From Halarsenatibacter sp964630835 (lineage in GTDB: Bacteria > Bacillota > Halanaerobiia > Halanaerobiales > Halarsenatibacteraceae), in NCBI GenBank assembly GCA_964630835.1, contig CAZVZM010000006.1, positions 1 to 56,316 on the forward strand: 56,316 nucleotides of DNA. The letters run 5' to 3'. The position numbers and the translations under genes are program-made. The notes beneath the pieces were generated by a model. The model was not told the DNA's origin and did no database searches. It saw nothing but the letters and a program-made list of their open reading frames with translations. This document shows, piece by piece, positions 8,725 to 17,188 of this stretch (position 1 is its first letter; every line of letters starts with the position of its first letter).

Positions 8725-9342
8725 ATGTCCTGGTTTTTTTTAGGAGGTGGAATATTTCTGCTGCTGCTGGGAGTGGTTCTTCGCTTTATTGTATTAAATA
8801 AAAAGGATAACAGCAGCAAGGAGAAAGGCGCCGTAGATATATACAATCGCTCACCTCGAAAGAATCAAAATAATCCGCACTATCGCAGAAATTCTTCGCC
8901 TGAGAGCGGTCGAAAGAGAGGAAGCGGTGGAGTTGACCGCACTGTAGCTTCCCGATATAAAGCTCAAAGCAGCTCTAAAGGAGAAGCTCACCAGAACAGC
9001 AGATTAAGAGATAACAAACGCCAGCTCGCCAGAATAAATGATGAGCTGGAGGAGCTGATTTCTGAAATAAACAGGCGTGAAAAGATTCTAAAGGAGAAGG
9101 TTCAGGGGATTGACCTGGATAAGCTTCAGGAGCATCGCCGGAGCAATTTTAACCGGACTCTTGATCAACAGTATCGACATCTTGAGAAGGAAATGCTGCC
9201 CGATCACTATCTTAAGGCTGTAAAACTTTTTGAGCAGGGGGAAGGGATCGAAGGCATTGCAGAAAAAATGAATATGGGAATTAGAGAGACTGAGCTAATA
9301 GTTAAGATGCATGTCGACGGAGTGGATGATTATGCGGGATAG
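8725..9342 (+). CDS. SwrB-like membrane-anchored protein (DUF6115 type)
   Basis: The 205-residue protein has one N-terminal membrane helix (about 3-24), a basic and polar linker, a short coiled coil (about 90-125) and a C-terminal helix-turn-helix-like segment (GEGIEGIAEKMNMGIRETEL). That layout and its place after the motility sigma gene match Bacillus SwrB, which promotes type III export activation and late flagellar gene expression. Sequence identity to SwrB cannot be judged here, so I leave the symbol empty. The ATG at 8725 is preceded by GAGGGGATGA. Confidence 0.72.
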   Translation: MSWFFLGGGIFLLLLGVVLRFIVLNKKDNSSKEKGAVDIYNRSPRKNQNNPHYRRNSSPESGRKRGSGGVDRTVASRYKAQSSSKGEAHQNSRLRDNKRQLARINDELEELISEINRREKILKEKVQGIDLDKLQEHRRSNFNRTLDQQYRHLEKEMLPDHYLKAVKLFEQGEGIEGIAEKMNMGIRETELIVKMHVDGVDDYAG

Positions 9343-9352
9343 GAGCTTTTAC

Positions 9353-9826
9353 ATGCGTGTTCTTTTCGATGTGATTATAATTCTCGGCATAGTAATGATT
9401 TTTGCAGGAGGCTATTTGCTCTATCAGGAATACAGCAGTCCCGAAATGGGATCCGGCGATCCAGCAGAAGAACAAAGGTATGATGAGCCGTTGGAGGCAG
9501 AATTAGAAAAGGAGATTGACATTGAAGAGCAGGGAAGATATCCCGCCAGGATTTCTCCTGAGGCCGGAGATTTTTCTCTCAGCAATAACAGCCCCTCTCT
9601 ATGGAATGATGAGACCGATACAGTGAGCATTGAAATTCCGGAGGGGATGACGGCTATTAGGGTGGGGCAGATGCTTGACGAGGAGGGACTTGTCGATTTT
9701 GTTGAGTTTAACAGGCTCATGTTGATGTTTGATTTTTCGGGCAGTATTCGCGCCGGCAGCTATACATTTCCCGGGGACGCAGATGCGGGATACGTTCTCG
9801 ATCAAATTCTTATTGAGGCGGATTAA
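9353..9826 (+). CDS. Membrane-anchored protein with MltG N-terminal (LysM-like) domain only
   Basis: The protein has an N-terminal membrane helix (about 3-23), an acidic linker, and a C-terminal region resembling the LysM-like domain that precedes the catalytic part of MltG/YceG transglycosylases: IPEGMTAIRVGQMLDEEGLV, then RAGSYTFPGDADAGYVLDQIL. No catalytic domain follows, since the frame stops at 157 residues. An ATG at 9311 is in frame, but ATG 9353 has an AGGAG site seven bases away and lies after the swrB-like stop, so I prefer it. By position it closes the first flagellar unit. Peptidoglycan binding is inferred from the domain resemblance. Confidence 0.7.
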   Translation: MRVLFDVIIILGIVMIFAGGYLLYQEYSSPEMGSGDPAEEQRYDEPLEAELEKEIDIEEQGRYPARISPEAGDFSLSNNSPSLWNDETDTVSIEIPEGMTAIRVGQMLDEEGLVDFVEFNRLMLMFDFSGSIRAGSYTFPGDADAGYVLDQILIEAD

Positions 9827-10045
9827 AATAAAGGCTATTCTTAAAAACCGTTGTTAAAAATTCTAAATATATTTGAAAACCGCAGCTGATCAACTCTCTT
9901 TTACGGAAGCTGTGAAACTCTATTCACATGAAATTTTTCTGCTGTTTTAATTTGGTTTCTGGCCTCAAAAAAAAAGATATAAATTTAAACAAAGCAAAAT
10001 TTGTTGAAAATGTATTTTATCCTTAAAAGAGGGGAGGTGAAAATT
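9827..10045. other. Spacer before flgF
   Basis: AT-rich spacer without a gene. A weak sigma-28-like match, TAAA (9864-9867) and GCTGATCA (9885-9892) with a 17-base gap, is one base longer than the usual 14-16. It would fit a separate start for the flgF cluster but is poor evidence. No terminator hairpin with a T-run was found after the preceding gene. Confidence 0.4.
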
Positions 10046-10792
10046 GTGATAAGAGGTCTTTACACATCGGCGACCGGTATGGCCACAAAAGAAGCGCGCA
10101 TGGATACTCTGAGCAACAATATAGCAAATGCTGAAACTACAGGCTTCAAGAGGGATGAAAGGATAATGGAATCTTTCCCGGACAGGATTATTCACAGGAG
10201 TTCGCGGAATGAAAGAGAGGAAATTGGCGGCATGGGCTCCGGCGTTGGGATCGATGAGAGCTTCACCGATTTTTCTCAGGGAAACATGCGTAAAACAGAG
10301 GGTAATCTTGATGTGGCCATCGATGGAGAGGGGTTTTTTGCCGTCGAAACCGAAGAAGGGGTGCGATATACCAGAAACGGTTCTTTTGTGGTGGACAATG
10401 ATGGCATGATAGTGACCCAGGAGGGTCATCCTGTTCTCGGTGAGGAAGCTCCTCTTCAGATTTTACCCGAGGAGGAAGTGTATATCGATACAAACGGAAC
10501 GGTATATTCGGGAGACCTGGAAGTGGACAATCTGCAGATAGTGAATTTTGAAGATCCAGATGAACTGGAAAAACAGGGGGATAGCCTTTTTGCCCCCGGC
10601 GAAGCTGAAGAAATTGAAGGGGAGGATTATTCTATCGAACAGGGCTTTCTGGAAGGCTCCAATGTTAATATCGTAAATGAGATGGTGGATATGATCAGGG
10701 CTACCAGATATTATGAGACAAATCAAAGGGCTATTACCGCCCAGGATGACACTCTTCAGAGGGCTGTAAATGAAATTGGCGATCTGAGATAG
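10046..10792 (+). CDS. flgF: Flagellar rod protein, FlgF/FlgG family (first copy)
   Basis: This 248-residue protein belongs to the rod/hook family whose members polymerise into the flagellar rod. The N-terminal motif IRGLYTSATGM and the SNNIANAETTGFKR segment, the central GDGFF-like GEGFFAV, and the C-terminal EQGFLEGSNVNIVNEMVDMI helix are all typical. GTG at 10046 is the start: it has a GGGGAGGTG site and places the conserved N-terminus correctly, whereas the upstream ATG gives an unrelated extension. The shorter length and position before flgG suggest FlgF (FlhO in Bacillus) rather than FlgG. Confidence 0.92.
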   Translation: MIRGLYTSATGMATKEARMDTLSNNIANAETTGFKRDERIMESFPDRIIHRSSRNEREEIGGMGSGVGIDESFTDFSQGNMRKTEGNLDVAIDGEGFFAVETEEGVRYTRNGSFVVDNDGMIVTQEGHPVLGEEAPLQILPEEEVYIDTNGTVYSGDLEVDNLQIVNFEDPDELEKQGDSLFAPGEAEEIEGEDYSIEQGFLEGSNVNIVNEMVDMIRATRYYETNQRAITAQDDTLQRAVNEIGDLR

Positions 10793-10803
10793 GATTAAAA
10801 CTG

Positions 10804-10870
10804 CGATGGCTGGACCCTTACGGGAGGCCATCCTGCGGTGCCAACCGACAGAGGCGCCGCTGTAACCTTA
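10804..10870 (+). ncRNA. GC-rich structured leader between flgF and flgG (candidate cis-regulatory RNA)
   Basis: Two stems can be drawn by eye. The first pairs GATGGC (10805-10810) with GCCATC (10827-10832) and carries an inner CCC-TTAC-GGG hairpin. The second is an 8-bp stem, GCGGTGCC with GGCGCCGC, closing the loop AACCGACAGA. A weaker third hairpin (TTATTT with AAATAA) sits just before the flgG ribosome site. There is no T-run, so it is not an ordinary terminator. The region is much richer in G and C than nearby spacers. I could not match it to a known riboswitch class. Confidence 0.5.
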
Positions 10871-10902
10871 TTTCAAAAATAAAGGGAGGATGGTGACGCA
10901 AT

Positions 10903-11685
10903 ATGATAAGAGCACTTTACACCTCTGCTACCGGCATGAAGACCCAGCAGACCAATGTGGATGTTATCTCCAACAATCTATCCAATGTCAATACCACCGG
11001 TTTTAAAAAGCAGAGACCGAGTTTTCAGGATTTAATCTATCACGAGAGCAGACATCCGGGGACTCCAAATGCCCAGGGGGAGGAAATTCCCGTGGGAACC
11101 GAGGTCGGTCACGGCACCCGAATATCTTCCACTCAGAAACTTTTCACTCAGGGCAGCATGGAGGAAACCGGCAACCCACTCGATCTGGTTATTGAAGGAG
11201 ATGGCTTCTTTCAGATAACCAGGCCTGACGGGACTACCGGTTACACCCGGGATGGTTCATTTAAACTGGACAGCGAAGGAAGGGTGGTAACGGATGATGG
11301 GCATCCGCTTCAGCCGGATATTACCATTCCGGAGGAGGCAGAGGAAATATCGGTAACCAGTGATGGAACTGTCAGTTATCACGTGGAGGGTACTGTTGAA
11401 GAAGTGGGAGAAATAGAGCTGGTCAACTTTATTAATCCCGCCGGACTATCCAGTGAGGGCCGCAATATGTATACTGAGACTGAAGCCTCAGGTCCTCCTG
11501 TACCTGGAAGGCCCGGTCAGGAGGGACTCGGCACTATCGAGCAGGGCTTTCTGGAAATGTCCAATGTGGAAATTGTGGACGAAATGGTCAATATGATTAC
11601 TGCCCAGAGAGCCTATGAAACCAATTCTCGCTCCATACATGCCTCCGATGAGATGATGGAGACTGCCAACCAGCTGAGAAGATAA
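10903..11685 (+). CDS. flgG: Flagellar distal rod protein FlgG
   Basis: FlgG forms the distal rod that passes through the P and L rings. The 260-residue product starts with MIRALYTSATGM, continues with SNNLSNVNTTGFKKQ, and has the GDGFFQI and SNVEIVDEMVNMITAQRAYE motifs characteristic of FlgG. Length matches the proteobacterial protein. The ATG is preceded by AGGGAGG. It follows flgF across a 110-base structured spacer and is followed by flgA, flgH, flgI and flgJ, the classical ring-and-rod set of organisms with an outer membrane. Confidence 0.96.
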   Translation: MIRALYTSATGMKTQQTNVDVISNNLSNVNTTGFKKQRPSFQDLIYHESRHPGTPNAQGEEIPVGTEVGHGTRISSTQKLFTQGSMEETGNPLDLVIEGDGFFQITRPDGTTGYTRDGSFKLDSEGRVVTDDGHPLQPDITIPEEAEEISVTSDGTVSYHVEGTVEEVGEIELVNFINPAGLSSEGRNMYTETEASGPPVPGRPGQEGLGTIEQGFLEMSNVEIVDEMVNMITAQRAYETNSRSIHASDEMMETANQLRR

Positions 11686-11722
11686 TCTATCCAAAGATTT
11701 AAATGAAGTGAAGGTGAAAACC

Positions 11723-12742
11723 ATGATTATTAAATCATTGAAGCTGGCCGCGGCAGTTATTATGGTGGTAATTGTGACAGCCGGAGCATCTGTCTCGGCG
11801 GAAATAGTGGTTGATCTGCCTGATGAGGCTGAAATTGAAGGGACGGAAATTAAACTGGGGCAGATTGCCGACATTTCCGGGACTGAAGAGAGAACAGAAG
11901 AAATTGCTGAAATGAAAATTGACAGATTTTATAATATAGAAAATGAGAAGGAATTTAGCCGCCGGCTCATTGAGCTACATCTTCGCAATGCCGGTCTTTC
12001 CCCGGGGGAGTATGATCTCAGAGGAGCCGGGTCTATTCAGGTTGTACCGGCTACTCAGCGGGTGGATGGCCGGAAACTTGTGGATTCCTTTATAAATAAG
12101 ATTGAAAAGCATTATGAACGGGAGCAGGAAAGATTTGTGGAAGATGTTTCCGATGTGGAAATAGAAACTGTAATTGAGGTTGATGATGGGGATGATGGTA
12201 TTGACGGGATGCTTTTACCTGCCGGAGATGTTGAAATCAGGCCCGTTGGCGAAAGCTATAAAAGAGGGGGAGAAGTTAACCAGTCCCTTAATATTTACGT
12301 GGAAGGTGAACGCTACGACCACTTCAATATCTCTCTGGAGATATTTCATTATCTTGAGGCTTACGTTCTGATCGAAGATGTATCCCGGGGCGAACAGCCT
12401 CTGAAGTCACGCCTTGAGAAGAGAAAGGTGGAGCTGGAGCAATTTCCAGAGGAGCTGATCATAGATCCCGATAAAAAGCTTATGCAAAATGGGGTTTTTC
12501 GGCGCAGCTTTCGAGAGGGTGAGCTTCTCACCGGGGATATGCTCGAATACCCCATTTTGATTAGGCATGGGGAGAAAGTAACCGGCCGCATCCAGGTGGG
12601 CAGTGTAAGGGTTCATGTTGGTTTGATTGCCCGGGATAGAGGCAGGGCCGGTGAAGTTATAACGATGGAAAATCCGCAGAGCGGAGAAAGTGTGGAGGCA
12701 GAGGTAGTGAATGAAGATATGGTTGAGATTGTGGAAAATTGA
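11723..12742 (+). CDS. flgA: Flagellar P-ring assembly chaperone FlgA
   Basis: FlgA is a periplasmic chaperone needed to assemble the FlgI P ring around the rod. An N-terminal signal peptide (hydrophobic residues about 7-24, probable cleavage after SVSA) precedes a FlgA/SAF-type region; the C-terminal part (GEKVTGRIQVGSVRVHVGLIARDRG...GEVITMENPQSG) fits the domain. At 339 residues it is longer than the usual 220-240, with an extended middle section. The frame is open from GTG 11708, but ATG 11723 has an AAGGTG site seven bases upstream and gives a clean signal peptide. Confidence 0.9.
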   Translation: MIIKSLKLAAAVIMVVIVTAGASVSAEIVVDLPDEAEIEGTEIKLGQIADISGTEERTEEIAEMKIDRFYNIENEKEFSRRLIELHLRNAGLSPGEYDLRGAGSIQVVPATQRVDGRKLVDSFINKIEKHYEREQERFVEDVSDVEIETVIEVDDGDDGIDGMLLPAGDVEIRPVGESYKRGGEVNQSLNIYVEGERYDHFNISLEIFHYLEAYVLIEDVSRGEQPLKSRLEKRKVELEQFPEELIIDPDKKLMQNGVFRRSFREGELLTGDMLEYPILIRHGEKVTGRIQVGSVRVHVGLIARDRGRAGEVITMENPQSGESVEAEVVNEDMVEIVEN

Positions 12743-12821
12743 TCTGGATCTGCCCGAGTCTCCAGTAGTAATTATCACAAATGCAGGTCAATAAAATGCA
12801 ACACGCGGAGGTGCGCATAAT

Positions 12822-13421
12822 ATGCAAATAAGAAGAGTTAAAGCAAATATATCTTTGTTGATATGTGCGATTATTCTGGGTGCGATTTTAATAGCACCGG
12901 CGGTTAATGCCAACTCTCTGTGGTCGGATGAGGCGGCGGATATGTACAGCGACAAAGATGAATTTCAGGAAGGCGATTTGATTACGGTGGAGATAGACGA
13001 AGCGGCAAGTGCAATTCAGGATGCCGACAGTGATGCCAGTACTACCAGTGAGATTGGACTTGAGAGCGGCGACGGCCTGCTTGACTTCATAAATCCCTTC
13101 AGCGCCGGTCTGACAGCTTCCGAATCTGCAGACGGCCTCACCCAGCGGAGCGGCACGCTGGAGGCAGATATAACTGTACAGGTAGAAGAGGTAAAGGAAA
13201 ATGACAATATGCGCATAATCGGTGATAAAGCCATAACGATTAATGACGAGACTCAGATAATAGAATTGAGCGGTATCATCCGGCCGGATGATGTGACGGC
13301 AGAGAATACAATTGACTCCCGTCATGTCTCTAACCCCGAGATCAAATATGATGGTGAAGGAATTATCGGAGATAAGCAGGAGCGGGGTTTATTTAATTTT
13401 CTTTTCGATCTGATCTTTTAG
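12822..13421 (+). CDS. flgH: Flagellar L-ring protein FlgH
   Basis: FlgH builds the outer-membrane L ring. The product (199 residues) contains the expected NSLWSDE opening, the GDLITVEIDEAASA segment, and a C-terminal IIELSGIIRPDDV-ENTIDSRHVSNPEIKYDGEG region typical of the family. In Proteobacteria FlgH is a lipoprotein; here the signal region ends near VNA-NS with no lipobox cysteine at the cleavage site. The only nearby Cys lies inside the hydrophobic core (LLIC). The ATG follows a GGAGGTG site. Confidence 0.93.
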   Translation: MQIRRVKANISLLICAIILGAILIAPAVNANSLWSDEAADMYSDKDEFQEGDLITVEIDEAASAIQDADSDASTTSEIGLESGDGLLDFINPFSAGLTASESADGLTQRSGTLEADITVQVEEVKENDNMRIIGDKAITINDETQIIELSGIIRPDDVTAENTIDSRHVSNPEIKYDGEGIIGDKQERGLFNFLFDLIF

Positions 13422-13435
13422 GTGGTGAAATATTT

Positions 13436-14557
13436 ATGAAACATGTCAAATTAGCCGCGGTCAGCCTGATAGCTCTCGCATTAATTTTATCTGCCGGATT
13501 TTCGCAGGTAGAAGAAGTTGAGGCGATGGATCCGATGGTTAATATTGGTGATATAACCCGAATTGAAGGAGCCCGCAGCAACCAGCTGCTGGGATATGGT
13601 CTTGTGGTTGGCCTTGATGGCAGCGGGGATTCCACGCGGAGTCAGGCTACCGTGCAGAGCATTTCTAACATGCTGAGCCAGTTTGGAGTGGAGGTAGATC
13701 CCGATCAGGTGGAAGGACGTAATATTGCCGCTGTGATGGTGACTGCTGATCTCCCTCATGATGCCAATACCGGCGATGAGATAGATGTTAAGGTTAGCTC
13801 CATCGGTGATGCGGACAGCCTTCGGGGAGGAACCCTGGTGCAGACCCCGCTGGAGGCTGCAACCGGCGAGATATATGCCGTTGCTCAGGGGACGGTGGCT
13901 GCTGGTGCTCCGGAGGATGAGGGGCATCCTACAGCCATGAAAGTACCCCGGGGGGCGATAGTTGAGAGAACAATTGATTACCGTATCGACAATGAGGAAC
14001 TGACATACATTCTCCATGAGGGGAATTTTCGAACTGCCAGCTCAGCAGCAGAAACTATAAATGAAAACTTCGATCATCTTACGGACGGGGAAGATATAGC
14101 CCGGGCCGAGACGGAGAGTAACATCAGAATAGACGTTCCTGAAGAATTCCGTCACAGAATTGTCGATTTTATTGCAGAAATCAATTCTCTTGAAATTAGA
14201 CCGGCCACCACCGCCAGAGTGGTAATAAATGAGGAAACAGGCACCATTTCAAAGGGCCATAATGTGAGGATTTCAACGGTATCTGTCTCTCACAGAAATC
14301 TGTCTGTGGAGGTTTCAGCGGAAACCGAACTTCAGGAGGTTGAGAATAATGGAGAAACTCTTATGGAAGACGGGGCCGAGATGGAAGTTGTTGAGGGAGA
14401 GCGTGAGGAAAATGTGTTTTTAATTGAAGGAGGGACAAGCATAGAAGATCTGGTAACCGCGCTTAATGCTGTGGGAGCTGATACCGATGATTTGATTTCC
14501 ATTTTGCAGGAGATTGAAGCGACTGGAGCCCTGCATGCCGAGCTGGAAATTCGCTGA
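13436..14557 (+). CDS. flgI: Flagellar P-ring protein FlgI
   Basis: FlgI forms the periplasmic P ring that acts as a bushing for the rod. The signal peptide is visible (hydrophobic residues about 5-22). After it comes the family opening, INIGD-like VNIGDITRIEGARSNQLLGYG, then VGLDGSGDS, DIDVKVSSIGDA-like EIDVKVSSIGDADSL, and the C-terminal IEDLVTALNAVGA segment. The length of 373 residues is standard. It starts 14 bases after flgH with a GGTGG ribosome site, and precedes flgJ. Assignment is secure. Confidence 0.97.
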   Translation: MKHVKLAAVSLIALALILSAGFSQVEEVEAMDPMVNIGDITRIEGARSNQLLGYGLVVGLDGSGDSTRSQATVQSISNMLSQFGVEVDPDQVEGRNIAAVMVTADLPHDANTGDEIDVKVSSIGDADSLRGGTLVQTPLEAATGEIYAVAQGTVAAGAPEDEGHPTAMKVPRGAIVERTIDYRIDNEELTYILHEGNFRTASSAAETINENFDHLTDGEDIARAETESNIRIDVPEEFRHRIVDFIAEINSLEIRPATTARVVINEETGTISKGHNVRISTVSVSHRNLSVEVSAETELQEVENNGETLMEDGAEMEVVEGEREENVFLIEGGTSIEDLVTALNAVGADTDDLISILQEIEATGALHAELEIR

Positions 14558-14589
14558 TTCGCTGATGAGAGAAAATAAGGAGGAAAATA

Positions 14590-14946
14590 ATGATGGATAT
14601 GGGTTCAATCATACCACCTGAAAGGGCAAATCAGGAGGCGTTACAGGATAAAAATCAGGTGAAAAAAAGTCAGGAATTGCGAGAAAATATTGTAGAATCC
14701 GGTTCTAAAGAAGGTAGAGATGAGGAGTTGGAGGAGGCTATCAGTGAGTTTGTCAGTCTGTTTCTCTATCAGATGTTCAGCACCATGAGAGATACTGTGC
14801 CGGATAATGAATTAATAGATGGCGGATTTGCTGAGGATGTTTTTACTGAAATGATGGATGAAGAGATAAGCAGGCTTGGGGCTCAGCAAAATCAGTTTAA
14901 ACAGCTCAATGAAGCCATATATCGTCAGTTAACCCCCGGAGAATAG
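14590..14946 (+). CDS. flgJ: Rod-binding protein FlgJ, without muramidase domain
   Basis: The 118-residue product matches only the N-terminal rod-binding domain of FlgJ: LFLYQMFSTMRDTVPDNELIDGG, then FAEDVFTEMMDEEISRLGA. The C-terminal glucosaminidase domain of gamma- and beta-proteobacterial FlgJ is absent, as in many other phyla where the peptidoglycan hydrolase is a separate protein. The ATG at 14590 has an AAGGAGG site. The gene follows flgI by 32 bases and is followed by a SPOR plus phosphodiester-glycosidase gene. Confidence 0.9.
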   Translation: MMDMGSIIPPERANQEALQDKNQVKKSQELRENIVESGSKEGRDEELEEAISEFVSLFLYQMFSTMRDTVPDNELIDGGFAEDVFTEMMDEEISRLGAQQNQFKQLNEAIYRQLTPGE

Positions 14947-14999
14947 GGGAGGACGACAGAATAAATGGTGCAATATAGAAGGCTGGAGATGATGGGCAG

Positions 15000-17129
15000 A
15001 TGAGAAATAGATATACATTTACAAAAAAAATTATACTCTTTATCGCCTGGGCCCTTTTGCTGATTGCAGTTTTTCCGCCGTCAGGATGCAGCGGAGTTAG
15101 GGCAGATAGTCCCACCCGACTTCAGGAGTTTTACGAGAATGATGGCAGGTTAGAGCTGGCTTTTGAAAGTGATGTTGAGAGCTTTCTTTTTCAGGTTGAA
15201 GAAGCCACTGCTGTCAAAAAATTATCTGGAGAGGAAATCGAAGAGATACCTGCGGGGAATTACCGCATAGAATTTGATGGAGCAGATAAAAATGATAGTA
15301 TTTATACAGTTCAGGTTCTGGCTGCAGAGGAAAGATGGCGGGCAGTTGAGAAAAAGGAAAATTTGATAGCGGCAGGCTTTACCGCTGTGAAACTGGATAG
15401 CAGCGATGATCTGCACAGAGTTCAGGTGGGGAGGGACATAACCCGACAGGAAGCTTCTCAAATTGAAAAGGAGCTCAAAGATGCGGGCTTTCCCGGCTGG
15501 GTAACCCGGAGCGCAGAAGTTGATAGTTTTCTGCAAATATCGCAGGAGACGGGAAATAATAAATATCAGGCTGAAGAAGGAATGGTCGTAGATGCATCAA
15601 TTTTTATAGACGGAGAAAGCCATTCAGGAACCTGGAAATTTATACCGGGCGAAAGAAATTTTGAAGTTTTGCTGGAAAAAGATATAGATACCCTGGTGAT
15701 GGGTAAAATTTCTGAACTGGAAGAGAAGCCCGGGGTTTTTATAAATCAGGAAATTCGCTCCGCCCTGGCTGTGGAGATCAGATCCCGGGTGCTCAGGGAG
15801 TATTTGAATTCAGAAGTGGTTTTTATTGATGATTTTGCCGGCATTTTTCCGGGGGAAGACCATGAGGAAATCAAAGAGGACATTGAGAGGACTGAAAATT
15901 ACTTTTTAAGCCGGGGTGGAAAACTGATATGTTTTGATGATCGAGACCTTTTAGAGAATAGCGCAGGAGCCGGATTGCTGGATACTTCAGCTGAAATTAT
16001 TGCCGGGGGAGATGTGAACTGGCAGGAGCTTCTCAGGGAAAATTTTCCCGAATATGATGTAACATCACTTGAAAATATATTTCTGCAGGAAAATATGGTG
16101 GAGGCGCGGGTTCAGAGAGGTCTGGATTATAATGAAATTCGCCATCATACTATTTCCGGGTTTAGAACTCTGAACATTTTGGAGATGGACTTAAATAGTC
16201 GCTGGCTATGGGTAGAGCCCGATCTGGCCGGCAGTTCATTGGCCGCCGGGGCTGAGGATATTACTGGAATAACTCAGGGACAACATATACTGGCGGGAGT
16301 AAATGCCAGTTTTTTCGATGCAGGTGGACGTCCCCTGGGGCTTTTTATGCTGGAAGGAGAGGTTGTCACGGGAGGTTTGGAGCATATGAACAGGACCGCT
16401 CTGATAGGTGACGATCTGGGTAATCTGAGCATTGGTAGATATTCATGGGAGGGTTATATTGATTATGAGGGAGAAAGCCTGAAAATTGATGGTGTAAACC
16501 GCGCTGCAGGAGAAAATGAGCTGGTTATGATAAACAGCTATTTTGGCCGGGACGCTCCCCGACAGAATGAACAGGGAGTGGAGATACTGGTCAGAGATGA
16601 GAGAGTTCAGGGTGTGCACAGGGGGGCTCTGAATTATCCTCTTGAACTTCCCGAAGAGGCCTATCTTTTGCAGGCTCGAGGGGAAAAAGCTGATAAACTC
16701 GCCGGTGCAGCATCGGATGAGAGAATAGAGTTAAAAAATAATTTTTTACCGGCTTCACCCCTGCCGGGAGAAATATCATTTGCAGTGGAAGCGGGGCCGC
16801 GTTTGATAGAAAATGGAGAGATAAATATTACCGCCCGGGAGGAGAATTTTCAAAAGGATGTAGTTAAAGGTAATGCCCCCCGAACTGCTGTCGCTCTAAC
16901 AGGGGATGATACTCTGATGCTTGTTACCGTCGATGGCAGGCGGCCAGAGCGAGGTGAGGGGATATCTCTGGATGAGCTGGCAAATTTTTTAAAAAGTGAA
17001 GGAGCTATTTCTGCCATGAATCTTGACGGGGGGGCTTCTACAGAGATGGTAGTCCGGGACTTTACCATGAACATCCCCAGTCGTGAGAGAAAGATTGGCA
17101 CAGCCCTTTTGATAAAATTAAGGAGATAA
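15000..17129 (+). CDS. Exported SPOR-domain and phosphodiester-glycosidase (NAGPA) protein
   Basis: This 709-residue protein has an N-terminal hydrophobic export signal (about 10-26) ending near PPSGC, a weak lipobox. A SPOR-type repeat region follows (about 101-171: YTVQVLAAEERWRAVEKKENL... and HRVQVGRDITRQEASQIEKEL), which in the family binds glycan strands lacking stem peptides. A middle region has no clear match. The C-terminal part (about 410-705) is a phosphodiester-glycosidase/NAGPA domain: AGVNASFFDAGG, GNAPRTAVAL, MNLDGGASTEMVV. Exact substrate unknown. Its place 53 bases after flgJ suggests, but does not prove, a link to cell-wall passage of the rod. Confidence 0.82.
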   Translation: MRNRYTFTKKIILFIAWALLLIAVFPPSGCSGVRADSPTRLQEFYENDGRLELAFESDVESFLFQVEEATAVKKLSGEEIEEIPAGNYRIEFDGADKNDSIYTVQVLAAEERWRAVEKKENLIAAGFTAVKLDSSDDLHRVQVGRDITRQEASQIEKELKDAGFPGWVTRSAEVDSFLQISQETGNNKYQAEEGMVVDASIFIDGESHSGTWKFIPGERNFEVLLEKDIDTLVMGKISELEEKPGVFINQEIRSALAVEIRSRVLREYLNSEVVFIDDFAGIFPGEDHEEIKEDIERTENYFLSRGGKLICFDDRDLLENSAGAGLLDTSAEIIAGGDVNWQELLRENFPEYDVTSLENIFLQENMVEARVQRGLDYNEIRHHTISGFRTLNILEMDLNSRWLWVEPDLAGSSLAAGAEDITGITQGQHILAGVNASFFDAGGRPLGLFMLEGEVVTGGLEHMNRTALIGDDLGNLSIGRYSWEGYIDYEGESLKIDGVNRAAGENELVMINSYFGRDAPRQNEQGVEILVRDERVQGVHRGALNYPLELPEEAYLLQARGEKADKLAGAASDERIELKNNFLPASPLPGEISFAVEAGPRLIENGEINITAREENFQKDVVKGNAPRTAVALTGDDTLMLVTVDGRRPERGEGISLDELANFLKSEGAISAMNLDGGASTEMVVRDFTMNIPSRERKIGTALLIKLRR

Positions 17130-17188
17130 AAAGAGGTTGTTTGTACATGTCGGTAGGGAGAAATGATTTTTTGGGAGAGGAGGATTTC

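Noticed and set aside
9864..9892. Sigma-28 promoter before flgF
   Set aside because: Only a partial match to GCCGATAA and a spacer of 17 rather than 14-16 bases; noted in the spacer entry but not called as a feature.
10804..10870. c-di-GMP-II riboswitch in the flgF-flgG leader
   Set aside because: The loop AACCGAC recalls the 3' part of that class, but the upstream GGAAA-type aptamer segment and the expected pairing are missing. I keep it only as an unassigned structure.
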